DNA of 64,000 nt from Verrucomicrobiia bacterium (GTDB lineage: Bacteria; Verrucomicrobiota; Verrucomicrobiia; Verrucomicrobiales; Akkermansiaceae), in contig JAUIGV010000015.1 of NCBI GenBank assembly GCA_030432565.1, positions 62,001 to 126,000 on the forward strand, given 5' to 3'. The notes beneath the pieces are model-generated. The model worked only from the letters and a program-made list of their open reading frames with translations, made no database searches and was not told where the DNA came from. Shown one piece after another: positions 8,901-18,200 of the stretch (its first letter is position 1; the number at the start of each line of letters is the position of its first letter). The translations under genes and the position numbers were made by a program.

Positions 8901-11656
8901 CGACCGTTGGGCGCCTTGGACTTGATCTGCTTGTTGACCTCGCGCTCGACGGTGAGGGTTGCTGTAACGGGCTCGGTGTGAAGCTTTCCTTTTTGGGTGA
9001 CTGCAACGACCTTGAAAGGGATCTCATTGCCGACTCTCGTGATCTGGTCCTGGCGGAGAATTCCGAGGTAGAAACCGGAGGAATGAAGGGTGGTTCCGGC
9101 ATTGGTGGAGAGGGTTTGACTGTTGGCATCCATGACCTCGGTTTGCACCGTGGCACGACGGGGGGTGGGGAACTTGAGTTCGGGGATTGCAAAATCGATT
9201 GCGAGTTTGCCGTCTTCACCGAGTTCTGTTTCACCATTTTCGGAGTGCCTGCCCTGGCGGTCGAGGTCGCCGCCGTCACCGGAGTAGCCAAAGTAGTGGT
9301 TCCAGTAGTCGGGGTCATAACCACGGTGGTTTCCGAAGAGGAAGTCACGATAGTCCGCAGGGTAGAATCCGGTGGGGTCGGTTCGGAAGAACCAACGCAC
9401 CTTGCCTTTGGCGACGGGAGTGCCCTGGAAATATTTGGCGCTTAACTTGTATGCGAGTTCCTCGGTGAGAGAGGATTTGACTTCGAAGGTGTTACGTTTG
9501 AATTCCTGAACGGAAAAGTAGTGTGAGAATGAAGCGGACTGCTTGGCGGCGCGCTTGGCCCAGTAGTCTTCAAGCTCCTCGGCGGCTTCAAGTTCGTCGG
9601 GCCAGGTGAGTTTGAAGTAGTATTTTCCGACAGTGGTATCTGGAAGAGTGTGAGTGAAGTCGAACGAGCCGGAGGTTGATAGGGTGAGATCTCTTTCAAC
9701 AATGACCCGGCGCATGGGATCCATGAGGACAAGCTTGGGGTTGATCGACATGGGCAGGCGGAGCTCGTCTTTTTTGAGCTTGCGAACGATGCCCTTGAGG
9801 TGGACGGTTTCGCCGGGACGATAGAGGCTGCGGTCGGTGAAGAGTTCGACGATGCGCTTGTCGGCAGGGGCAGATCCCCAATCGTAGTTGATGGGGAAGC
9901 GCCACATTGAGACGGTGGAGAGCGAATTATCGAAAGGAAGGATAAGAAGGTCTCCTTGATAGCTGGCCCGCAGGAGTCGATGCTCTTCATTGCGGGTAAA
10001 GGAGGCGGTGCCATCTTCATCAGTGACGGCTTTTTCGAATGGCGCGGCGTCTTCGCCGAAAAGTGCAAATTCGACTCCGGGAAGGGCCTTGCCGGTTTCG
10101 CACGAGTAGGCGTAGAGGAAGGCGGAGTCGTCGGTGAGTTTCCAGGCCAGACCAATGTCGGTGAGTTGGACGAGGGACTGGACCACCTTGTTGTTGGCGT
10201 TCTTGAGGTCGGGATGGTCGGCAGTAGCTCCGGTGACCGAGACAAAGAAAGCTCCGCCTGTTTGGTTCTTGGGGAGATACTTGCTCCAATTGAAGGTGTG
10301 GGTGTGGGTGGTGTCGATGTCGGCGTCGATCTCGATCACTTCGTCTGCGACGACCTTGCCGGTGATTAGCTCGAAGGGGATGGGGATGCGCTTTTTGATG
10401 CGCTCGGAGTTTGGTCCGTCGCCAGTGTAGTGACGGTAACCGAGGGAAGTACGGATGAGGTCTTTCGGGCTGAGGCGCTTGATTCGGAGTCGCAGGGACC
10501 GGTTGTTGATCGACTGAATCTGGTAGGTCCGCGATCCCCGGGCAAGTTGGGCTTCGTCCCGACTGGGAAGGAGGATGTTCGGAGCGAGGCGGGTGAACCT
10601 AAGGTCCTGGACAATGGTCTTTTCGAGACGAAGACGATCTTCTGAGAAGAGAGAGTTTGAAAGGGTTAAACGGTAATTATCCCGGCTACCAAAGTCACCT
10701 TGAAGGGTGACGGTGGTGTGACGATAATCGAAGTGGGCTTCAAGTTTTTCGACCGGATTGCCAAACTTGAGGTGCTTTAGGAATTCGGCCGGTTTGAGAT
10801 CCCCGGGGAGCGGCTGGTTGAAGGTGATCCGAATGGTGCGCGGTTGGTCGGGAGCGGTGACAGGAACGATGAGCTTGGTGGTAAAGGGAACGACGTTGCC
10901 AAGTGCGTAGTGATTGATCTTATCGATGGAGGCGCTGCCGGCGGCATTGGGGAGGGAGGAGAGGCGGCGCAGTGACCAGAGTTTGCCAATCGGAAGCGGG
11001 GTGACCGGTTCGACGACGAGAGCGTGCTCGATGATCTCGGTTGGCCCGGGAACAGGATTGCCGTAGCGGCGATTCTTTCCGGTGAATCTTTCCTGCCAGG
11101 ATGGTTGGTAGTAATAGCGGCTGCGGAGATCTCCCCAGGTGGCCCTTCGGGTGCGGGCAGCCACGATTTGCTCCTCTTGTTCCTCGGTCTTGGGGCTTAC
11201 GAACTGGAAGAAGGCTGCGGTGCTGGTAGGGCTGACGTTGTCGTTGAACATCAAAATGCTTTCGCCGGTGCGAACGGAGCCATTGCGAAGAGAGCGGACG
11301 ACTTGGAAGGGCTCGGATTGGGCTGCTTTGAATTTTTGAGCGGGAACCACGGTGCCATCGACTGCCTTAAGATCCCGGAAAAGGCTGAACTCGTAGTTCG
11401 TCGCCACCTTGGGGGCCTCCTGGGGCACGATGGTGGCAATGTTCTGCGCGCGCCAGATCAGTTTGGTCTTCCAGACCGGCTTAATCGTCAGGATGGAGTT
11501 TTCGATGGTCTGGCCAACCGTATCCGGAGTGACCATGGCCTTGTCGAAGATGAGCTCGATCTTGGTTTTTGGCTCGATGACCTGATCGCCAAGTGAGAGG
11601 CGTGGGGCTCCGAGAAGAGGGAGGGCGAGGGAGAGAAAGAGTAGCAGCAGTTTCAT
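5969..11656 (-). CDS. Bacterial alpha-2-macroglobulin, thioester-containing protease trap
   Basis: The protein has 1895 residues and a signal peptide (MKLLLLFLSLALPLLGAP) with no lipobox Cys, so it should be a soluble periplasmic protein, unlike lipoprotein A2Ms such as E. coli YfhM. Repeated MG-type beta domains fill the first 1100 residues. A Gly/Glu-rich, low-complexity stretch at about 1185-1215 is the likely bait region, just before the A2M core phrase AAWMPALVTGSDG. The thioester motif GCAEQ is intact near residue 1438, followed by the all-alpha thioester domain (repeats such as YENYARGLYVLARLG) and a receptor-binding-like C-terminal domain. Known members trap invading proteases covalently. 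pbpC downstream supports the defence/repair role. Confidence 0.94.
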   Translation of the reverse strand: MKLLLLFLSLALPLLGAPRLSLGDQVIEPKTKIELIFDKAMVTPDTVGQTIENSILTIKPVWKTKLIWRAQNIATIVPQEAPKVATNYEFSLFRDLKAVDGTVVPAQKFKAAQSEPFQVVRSLRNGSVRTGESILMFNDNVSPTSTAAFFQFVSPKTEEQEEQIVAARTRRATWGDLRSRYYYQPSWQERFTGKNRRYGNPVPGPTEIIEHALVVEPVTPLPIGKLWSLRRLSSLPNAAGSASIDKINHYALGNVVPFTTKLIVPVTAPDQPRTIRITFNQPLPGDLKPAEFLKHLKFGNPVEKLEAHFDYRHTTVTLQGDFGSRDNYRLTLSNSLFSEDRLRLEKTIVQDLRFTRLAPNILLPSRDEAQLARGSRTYQIQSINNRSLRLRIKRLSPKDLIRTSLGYRHYTGDGPNSERIKKRIPIPFELITGKVVADEVIEIDADIDTTHTHTFNWSKYLPKNQTGGAFFVSVTGATADHPDLKNANNKVVQSLVQLTDIGLAWKLTDDSAFLYAYSCETGKALPGVEFALFGEDAAPFEKAVTDEDGTASFTRNEEHRLLRASYQGDLLILPFDNSLSTVSMWRFPINYDWGSAPADKRIVELFTDRSLYRPGETVHLKGIVRKLKKDELRLPMSINPKLVLMDPMRRVIVERDLTLSTSGSFDFTHTLPDTTVGKYYFKLTWPDELEAAEELEDYWAKRAAKQSASFSHYFSVQEFKRNTFEVKSSLTEELAYKLSAKYFQGTPVAKGKVRWFFRTDPTGFYPADYRDFLFGNHRGYDPDYWNHYFGYSGDGGDLDRQGRHSENGETELGEDGKLAIDFAIPELKFPTPRRATVQTEVMDANSQTLSTNAGTTLHSSGFYLGILRQDQITRVGNEIPFKVVAVTQKGKLHTEPVTATLTVEREVNKQIKSKAPNGRIIVKNEASIVPVTTREITLPNGKLDLPFTPTESGKHFFTLTSKDASGRLIKTVITRQIYGTNEYPWAYEAGMRIKLVPEKRRYQPGETARILVLSPIEGEALITVEHKDVARKFRKQLTLENPVIEIPLNEDDAPNAFVSVLIIKGSADSKRKDPEPQLRLGYCELTVDPAKSRLTIDLATTQSETRPGDIIEVSGNVTDYKGKPVSAAEITFYAVDEGTLAVMGYDNPDPLSTFHQPRLMSLKNGTSLTNFIPESLDAREFGNKGFIIGGGEADAFAASDGGGEEEEKSRSDFNPTAAWMPALVTGSDGTFSARFKAPDTLTRYRLIAVASHGSSRFGNGISEAVVNKPFMLEPSPPAFAHEGDRIRSKALLQNTTDNAGTWKVELKLDSTTTANKTLMTEIDVPAKGQATVEFEVIFANTGTAKWQWSAEPVALANRDLPPALKQNLSDSVESTFEVRYPMPLLREVQFVTFNDPARKFNLLEGFSEELIAGRGHLEVEFARSRLLEAGGAIDYLLRYPYGCAEQTTSSTIPWIAAKNLRHLAPGFQKQSVTQIDKAIQAGADRLLGMQTSDGGIGYWSGNSSSSNWASSYAGLGLILCKEAGADVPQSSLDRLAGYLSSNLRGLSGIKTAYDYENYARGLYVLARLGKAENAYHSKLLEKADQIPQSARAFLALAMHTAKQEGAEELLGMDGEAGNNSGYWMTYRNADAMSLFAWSTIKPNSKGCEDNLSKLLAKRSPRGHWRTTWANAWSLLAMGAYAQAHEISQKDIELLVETSDGTKKIVIPKDKPSHTLKLPLEGGFKLLASSSDKTYVYSAIAAKPKIAPVQPVSKNGLSIIRNYERVQSDGSTEKLQDPKIGDLVKVTLTVSLPDKSMRYLAIDDPLPSSFQAVNSDFGSQAGRVKDKNHWSISHQEVRLDRVLFFVDNPRRSSNVTMSYHARVTHDGENFVPSTKVEEMYDPSSYALGATQTLSVK

Positions 11657-11790
11657 GGGTCCGAACGTTTAACGATTCTATTACCTGAAAACGGGGATTT
11701 ATTTTCGGGTTTGGGTTCCTTTTTACATGAGTTTTACACAGAAGGGGAGGTTGAACGGTGGGGACCTAACAATTATCTAACAGCAAAAGA

Positions 11791-11818
11791 AAAACGACGT
11801 TCGCAAGAACGTCGTTTT
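11791..11818 (-). terminator. Intrinsic terminator of the pyrophosphatase gene (bidirectional)
   Basis: A perfect stem AAAACGACGTTC / GAACGTCGTTTT encloses a GCAA tetraloop. On the minus strand it follows the pyrophosphatase stop by 30 bases and is followed by a U-rich tract. It also separates that gene from the A2M gene, whose promoter must lie in 11657-11790. Confidence 0.9.
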
Positions 11819-11847
11819 TTTGGGCGACCTGATTGTCTGGTGGTCGT

Positions 11848-13896
11848 CTAAAGGAGACCCGCGATGACGAGGCTGACGATGGCCATGACATTGATGAGAA
11901 TGTTCATGGATGGTCCGGAAGTATCTTTGAGGGGATCTCCCACGGTGTCACCCACGACGCTGGCGGCATGGGTTTCGGACCCCTTGCCTCCATTGTGGCC
12001 ATCTTCAACGTGTTTCTTGGCGTTGTCCCAGGCGCCACCGGCGTTGGACATAAAAAGGGCCAGAAGAACGCAGCCGAGAAGGGCTCCGATCAGGCAGCCG
12101 GCGAGGGTTTTTGCTCCGGCCTGGGCTCCTTCGGCTCCAATGAAGTTGAATCCAAAGCCGACCACGATGGGTGTTCCGACGGCAAGAAGAGCCGGGCCGA
12201 CCATGCTGCGGGTGGCTGCCTTGGTGGCGATGTCGATGCAGCGATCGCTGTCGGGCTCAACCGTTCCTTCAAGGATGCCGGGTTCCTCCCGGAATTGGCG
12301 GCGGATTTCCTCGATCATGCTTCCGGCAGCTTTACCGACGGCGTCCATGGTGAGCGATCCATTGAAGAAAGGGACGGCGCCGCCAATGAGAAGGCCCACA
12401 AAAAAGTAGCGGAGGGAATCGGGTGAGGCGAGGTCGAGACTGATGCCTGTTTTTTGGATGAAGGCGGTGATGAGGGCGAGGGCGGCAAGCCCGGCCGCTC
12501 CGATGGCAAAGCCTTTGCCGATTGCGGCTGTGGTGTTGCCGACAACGTCGAGTGAGTCGGTGATTTCGCGGGTTTCGTCACCCATCTCAGCCATTTCGGC
12601 AATGCCACCGGCGTTGTCAGCGATGGGGCCATAGGCATCGATCGCCATGGTGATTCCGACCGTTCCGAGCATGCCGATGGCAGCAAGTCCGACCCCGTAA
12701 AGTTCGGCGCATTCGTAAGCGCCGTAAAGCGTGGCGGCGATCGTGAGAATGGGGAGAACGACGGATTGGAGGCCGACCGAAAGTCCGCAAATGACGAGGG
12801 TGGCGACTCCGGTTTCACCTTGGGTGGCAATGGTGCGGACGGGCTTGCCCCCGGTGTAATGTTCCGTGATAAGCCCGATGAGGACTCCGCCGACGGCTCC
12901 GCAAAGAACAGCCGTGGCGAGATTGGAGCTTAGATTGAAAAAGGAAGTGATCCCGTAGGAGGCGATGATGAAAAGGGCTGCAGCCCCGATGGTTCCGATG
13001 CGGAGGGATTTGGCAGGATCCTTGTTGGCGAAGAGGTTGACCATGAGAATGCCGAGGACCGAGCAGACGATGCCGACGGTGGTGAGAATGAGAGGCAGTT
13101 GGAGAAGGAGAGTTTCGCTGGCGCCGACGGTTGCGGCGTATCCAACACCGGCAGCAGCGGAAGCCGAAGCAATCGCGATGGTGGCGATTTGGGCTCCGCA
13201 GTAGGATTCGAAAATGTCCGATCCCATCCCGGCGACGTCGCCCACGTTGTCGCCGACATTGTCTGCGATGACACCGGGGTTGCGGGGGTCGTCCTCGGGA
13301 ATGCCCGCTTCCACCTTACCCACGAGATCGGTTCCGACGTCCGCAGCCTTGGTGAAGATCCCTCCACCGACACGATAGAAGAGAGCGACGAGGGAAGCTC
13401 CCATCGCGAAGCCTTCGAGAATCTCGGGGAGGTATTTGTTTTCAGCGTAGATGGCGAAAAGAGTGCCAAGTCCGAGAAGTCCCATGGCCGCGACAGTCAA
13501 GCCCATGACCGCTCCTCCGGAAAAGGCAATTTTGAGGGCGCGGGCGGCTCCGGTTTCATTGGCTGCGATGCAGGTGCGAACATTTGCGAGAGTGGCTGTT
13601 TTCATGCCGATGTATCCGGCCGCCGAGGAGGCAAGGCAGCCCATGAAGAATGCGACCGATTGGGGGCCGCGATACTCGGGTTTCTGGAAGAGGAAAAGAG
13701 CGGCTCCGAGGGCAATGGCAAAAAGCGCAATGAGCTTGAACTCGCGGGTCATAAAGACCATCGCCCCTTTCTGAATCTGAACCGAGATCTTTTCCGCTTT
13801 TCCGCCTCCGGCGCTTTGCTTTTTGATCGAGAGGAAGATGGCCGCCGCAAGAGCGAGGCCGATGACACCAAAGAGTGGAGTGAGAATAGCTGGCAT
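11848..13896 (-). CDS. hppA: Membrane-bound ion-translocating pyrophosphatase (K+-dependent type)
   Basis: About 682 residues from the ATG at 13896, which begins directly with a membrane helix (MPAILTPLFGVIGLALAAAIF). The longer frame to 13950 adds 18 polar residues and looks spurious. About 16 membrane helices are expected. The PPi/Mg site is clear: DVGTDLVGKVE, EDDPRNPGVIADNVGDNVGD, and a later acidic set (GDNTDG-type residues replaced by MAIDAYGPIADNAGG). GNTTAAIGKGFAIG has Ala/Gly where K+-independent enzymes carry Lys/Thr, so the enzyme should need K+. Whether it pumps H+ or Na+ cannot be settled by eye. It hydrolyses cytoplasmic pyrophosphate to build an ion gradient. It is monocistronic, with its own terminator. 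Confidence 0.95.
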   Translation of the reverse strand: MPAILTPLFGVIGLALAAAIFLSIKKQSAGGGKAEKISVQIQKGAMVFMTREFKLIALFAIALGAALFLFQKPEYRGPQSVAFFMGCLASSAAGYIGMKTATLANVRTCIAANETGAARALKIAFSGGAVMGLTVAAMGLLGLGTLFAIYAENKYLPEILEGFAMGASLVALFYRVGGGIFTKAADVGTDLVGKVEAGIPEDDPRNPGVIADNVGDNVGDVAGMGSDIFESYCGAQIATIAIASASAAAGVGYAATVGASETLLLQLPLILTTVGIVCSVLGILMVNLFANKDPAKSLRIGTIGAAALFIIASYGITSFFNLSSNLATAVLCGAVGGVLIGLITEHYTGGKPVRTIATQGETGVATLVICGLSVGLQSVVLPILTIAATLYGAYECAELYGVGLAAIGMLGTVGITMAIDAYGPIADNAGGIAEMAEMGDETREITDSLDVVGNTTAAIGKGFAIGAAGLAALALITAFIQKTGISLDLASPDSLRYFFVGLLIGGAVPFFNGSLTMDAVGKAAGSMIEEIRRQFREEPGILEGTVEPDSDRCIDIATKAATRSMVGPALLAVGTPIVVGFGFNFIGAEGAQAGAKTLAGCLIGALLGCVLLALFMSNAGGAWDNAKKHVEDGHNGGKGSETHAASVVGDTVGDPLKDTSGPSMNILINVMAIVSLVIAGLL

Positions 13897-14117
13897 TTGT
13901 TTGTTGAGCAGGAAAAAGCGGACCTTGGTGATCCCTGCCCGATTGAGCAAATAAATTCCGGCAGTAATCGTGAAGTTGTTAGATTTGTCATTCAGATTTT
14001 GTGGCGTCGTGTGTGAAAAAGTTGCCCATTCAAGGGTAGGCTGGAGCTATTGGCTTCATTCTTGCAATCGGTTCTCAATAAGAGCAAAAGAGCGTGGTCC
14101 ATTTAATACTCCACTTC

Positions 14118-15134
14118 ATGAAACTCCAAAAACTACGACCTTCTTTTTTGCTCGCAGGTGTCTCGATTCTCCTGGCACCACTCTCAAATGCTGACATTGC
14201 CGAAGGGTTGACCGAATATTGGGCCCTTGATGGGGACTATACCGCTGCGATTGATCCTACGCACGAAGGGACTTTGGTCACGACCGGGACAGGCAGTGCC
14301 GCCTTCGTTGATGGAAAATTTGGCCAAGCTGTCGATCTTACCAATAGCACAGGAAACCAAGCTTATGTCGTTATTGGCGGCGATGAGAACGATATGGATT
14401 TTGCGGCTGGCGATATGACTCTCTCCATTTGGTATACTACCGAGAGCCTTTACACAAATTGGCAAACAATAGCAGGCAAGGGGGAAGGTGATGGTTGGCG
14501 TCTTGCACGGTCGAGTGCTTCTGCGACCAACGTAACTTTTTCCAGCAGGAAGCCGCATAATATTCCGGCTGCCTTGGATGATCAAACCGCGGGCTCTGAC
14601 AAATGGCACCACTTCGTTGCCTCCGTGCAAGGTGGCGTCCGAACCGATATGTATCTCGACGGCGAACTGGTTCTTTCCGATGAGCAAGGATATTTCCCTC
14701 AGAACAGAGGAAACCCGATGCAACTTGGTGGCAATCCTGATGCGGCCGGGCGGGGTTGGAATGGCAACCTCGATGACGCCGCTGTTTGGAGTCGCGCATT
14801 AACTGCTGAGGAAGTTGCTTTGATTTGGAATGGCGGGGACGGAGCCACGATCGCAAGTTTGATTGGGATTGGTCCTGCCCTTCCGTTTGCGATTACCGAT
14901 ATTGCTTACTCCCCGGAGTCCGACGAAGTTACTCTCACTTGGCCGAAATCAGGTTCCGGCACCTACGCCGTGAAGTTTTCACTCGACCTTGTTGATTGGA
15001 GTGCCGATCTCGATGACAATGTCACCAACGATCGTGATGAAAACCCGGAAGATGATTCCCAAATCACGGTTACCTTTGATCTGTCCGGAGGTTTGGAAGA
15101 TCTCGACAAGGTGTTTTTCCGGGTCGAAAAATAG
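14118..15134 (+). CDS. Secreted LamG/concanavalin-like protein (paralogue of 19418 gene)
   Basis: The protein has 338 residues. The ATG at 14118 gives a signal peptide (MKLQKLRPSFLLAGVSILLAPLSNA). A LamG-like jelly-roll domain occupies about 30-250 (EYWALDGDYTAAIDP, GKFGQAVDL, NWQTIAGKGEGDGWR, MYLDGELVLS). About 80 C-terminal residues form a beta-rich module ending in FFRVEK, a tail type common in secreted verrucomicrobial proteins. It is very similar over the LamG part to the protein at 19418, but that copy ends in a PEP-CTERM tag and this one does not. It is probably extracellular or surface carbohydrate binding; the ligand is unknown. A large hairpin follows 46 bases after the stop. Confidence 0.8.
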   Translation: MKLQKLRPSFLLAGVSILLAPLSNADIAEGLTEYWALDGDYTAAIDPTHEGTLVTTGTGSAAFVDGKFGQAVDLTNSTGNQAYVVIGGDENDMDFAAGDMTLSIWYTTESLYTNWQTIAGKGEGDGWRLARSSASATNVTFSSRKPHNIPAALDDQTAGSDKWHHFVASVQGGVRTDMYLDGELVLSDEQGYFPQNRGNPMQLGGNPDAAGRGWNGNLDDAAVWSRALTAEEVALIWNGGDGATIASLIGIGPALPFAITDIAYSPESDEVTLTWPKSGSGTYAVKFSLDLVDWSADLDDNVTNDRDENPEDDSQITVTFDLSGGLEDLDKVFFRVEK

Positions 15135-15180
15135 CTTCGAATAAGAATGGAAAGTGAAAGTCGGGTTCGGATTTCTGTGA

Positions 15181-15239
15181 CCGGCTTTTTCTTGGTTGGG
15201 CGGACCGGGAGAGACTGCGCCCCAAAAAGAAAAAGCCGG
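15181..15239 (+). terminator. Large inverted repeat between LamG gene and selenoprotein gene
   Basis: Perfect 13-bp arms CCGGCTTTTTCTT (15181-15193) and AAGAAAAAGCCGG (15227-15239). A second GGGCG/CGCCC stem extends the helix inside. It is followed by a short T-rich stretch (15242-15250). It could terminate the LamG transcript or form a leader hairpin, since it ends 37 bases before the next start codon. Confidence 0.65.
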
Positions 15240-15276
15240 ATGTTGTTTTTCCGGGTGAATTCAGAGATCCTTGGTC

Positions 15277-18200
15277 ATGCGGAGACTGATTCTGTTTCTG
15301 ACGGGTAGCTTCGTTTTGTCCGGATGTGGTGAAGATCCCTCCACGCAAGAAGATACAGATGTCGTTGATAACAAGACTGAAAATAGTCTTGTGGTTCCGG
15401 TTGTTGACGAGGTGGATCTCGGGTCCCTGGATCTAAGCGGCGATCACAAATTGATCGGTCCGCTTGCCGATGCCTATCGTCGGCTCGATCCCGGTGAAGA
15501 TGGCTGGGAGACCGAGCGATTTAGCGAAAATGCCGCTGGACAGTTTAATCTCCTCGCGAAGTCTCTCAAGAAGATTGAGGGGTTTGATTGGGGGGCGGAT
15601 GAGTTGACTGCCTCGCTGCGGGTATTGGCTACTGCAGACTTTCATTCGTGTTCACTGCGCCCGCAGGTTAGCGAGGTCTTCAATAGCGCAGGCTTAAAGG
15701 TTAATCGGCTTGTATCTTCTGATTCCCCTGGTGCTGGAGATGATTTGAATCGTGGTCAGGATGGATTTATCTCTGCCCTGAAATATCTGCTCAAGGAGGG
15801 AAATCTCCGCTCGGTTACCCATGCGAAATTCAAGGTTAGTCACGTCGACGCGACAGATGAGGAAATTTCGACCCACGTGCTCGTGCAACTGGACGGGCCG
15901 TCAGCCTCCCAGTCTGGAATCACCCAAATCAATACCAGGTGGCAGTGTACGTGGAGTCGTAGCGAGACCGATAAGCCTCTTTTGAGCTCAATTGAAGTCC
16001 TGGCATACGAGGAGGTGATTAAGGATGGGAAGACGCTGTTTTCAGATATGACGGATGCCGTTGTGGGCGATCTTGAATCTTTTCGGGAACAGCTTGCCTA
16101 TGGAGTCGATCACTGGCGACTTAGAATTCCTGCACATCTCGGCGTTGCTGTGACCGGACATCATGGTCTTGCGATCGGAGACGTGAACGGTGACGGATTG
16201 GAGGATGTTTATCTTTGTGCAGAGGGTGGGTTGCCAAACAGACTTTTAGTTCAGGAACGAAATGGGCAGTTTCGAGATGTCACCAAGGGAAGCGGGGCAG
16301 ATTGGCTGGATACTTGCGCGAGCGCGCTCATCGTAGATTTGGATAATGATGGTGATCAGGACCTGGTCGTCGGATTGGCATGGTTTGTTGTTTTGATGGA
16401 GAACGACGGAAGCGGGAGATATACGGAGAAAACGATCTGCGAATCCAAAGGGCAGATTTTGTCGATGGCGGTTGCCGACTATGATCAAGATGGGGACTTG
16501 GATATTTTCACCTGTGGATACCAGGGAGATGGTCAGGATCTCCGGCAGGGTGCCTTGGCCATGCCGATCCCTTTTCATGATGCCAACAATGGCGGAGCAA
16601 ATACTCTCTTGAGGAATCAGGGAGCTTGGAGGTTTGAGGATGAAACCGAAAGAAGTGGACTTGGGGAAAATAACCAGCGATTTAGCTTCGCTGCGGTTTG
16701 GGAGGATTACGACAATGATGGTGACTCCGACCTCTATGTCGCAAACGATTTTGGTCGCAACAATCTGTATCAAAACAACAACGGTATTTTTACCGACGTC
16801 GCCGCGAAGGCGGGGGTGGAGGACAAGGCGGCGGGCATGTCGGTTGCATGGTCCGATATCGATCATGACGGCAACATGGATCTTTATGTGAGCAACATGT
16901 ATTCTAATGCGGGAAACCGGATTACTTATCAGAATCAATTTGACGTTGGGGAGAATGAGGCGTTCCAGAGATTTGCACGGGGTAATACGATGTTTCAGAA
17001 TCTCGGAGGAGGAAAGTTTGCTGATATCAGCGAACCGGCTGGCGTGACCATGGCTCGGTGGGCCTGGGGATCGGTATTTGCGGATTTTAACAACGATTCG
17101 TTCGATGACATTATCGTGGCGAACGGCTTTATCACTTCGACTGATACGGGGGACTTGTGAAGCGTCTATTGGCGACAGGTCGTGTCGCAGTCTCCACTGA
17201 CCGAGACCAAAGCTGGTCTCGATGGATACAAGCAGGGTTGGAAGGCCCTGAATCGGCTCCTTCACGAAGATCGCAGCTTTAGCGGGAATGAGCGAAATAC
17301 GGCCTTCCTCAATCTTGGCAGGAAGCGTTTTGCCGACTTGTCCGCGGCGAGTGGTTTTGGCTTCTTCGATGATGCGCGTGCGGTGGCGACCTTCGATTGG
17401 GACTTTGACGGCGATTTGGATTTTTGGATTGCCAACCGGACAGCTCCACGGGTCCGCTTTCTAAAAAATAATAACGTCGGGGGAAATCAATACCTCGCTC
17501 TGCGCTTGGTCGGGAATGGCAAGACGACAAATATCGACGGGATTGGAGCGCGGGTGGAAGTCGTTGTCAGGGAGAATGCAAACGGACCTGCAAAAAAGCT
17601 GATCAAGACACTCTACGCGGGAAGTGGCTTCTTGTCGCAGTCTTCGAAGTGGCTTCATTTTGGCTTGGGCGCAGCGGATGAGATCGAATCTTTGGTGATC
17701 CATTGGCCCGGTGGCAACCGCGAAGTCATCCGCGGGGTGGAGGTGGATCAACATTATCTGGTGACTCAAGGAGCGGGGAAATTGACAAAATTTCGGACGC
17801 CTGACATCGAGCGAATTGAGTCGGACCTTGTTGTTGAATTGCCATCATCCGGTGACTCGGCGCGGATCGTTCTGCCCGCTCGTCTCCTGCTTCCGGAGCT
17901 GGTCTACAAGAAATGGGATGGGGAACCGGTCTCTATTGCCGGGGCGCAATCATCTCCGGTGCTTTTAAATATTTGGGCCAGCTGGTGTCAGCCGTGCTGG
18001 AGCGAGTTTGCCGAATGGACCAAACAACAAGAGACCATCAAGGCGTCGGGATTGCGGGTGATTGGAGTAAACGTGGATGAGGGTGAGTCTGGATCCGGGG
18101 AGAAGGATCTTCAAACACGCTTGTCTAAAATGGGCTTCCCATTTGAAACAGGGAAAGGTGATCGGGTTTTGCTGGATACCCTCGATGCCTTCCAACGTGC

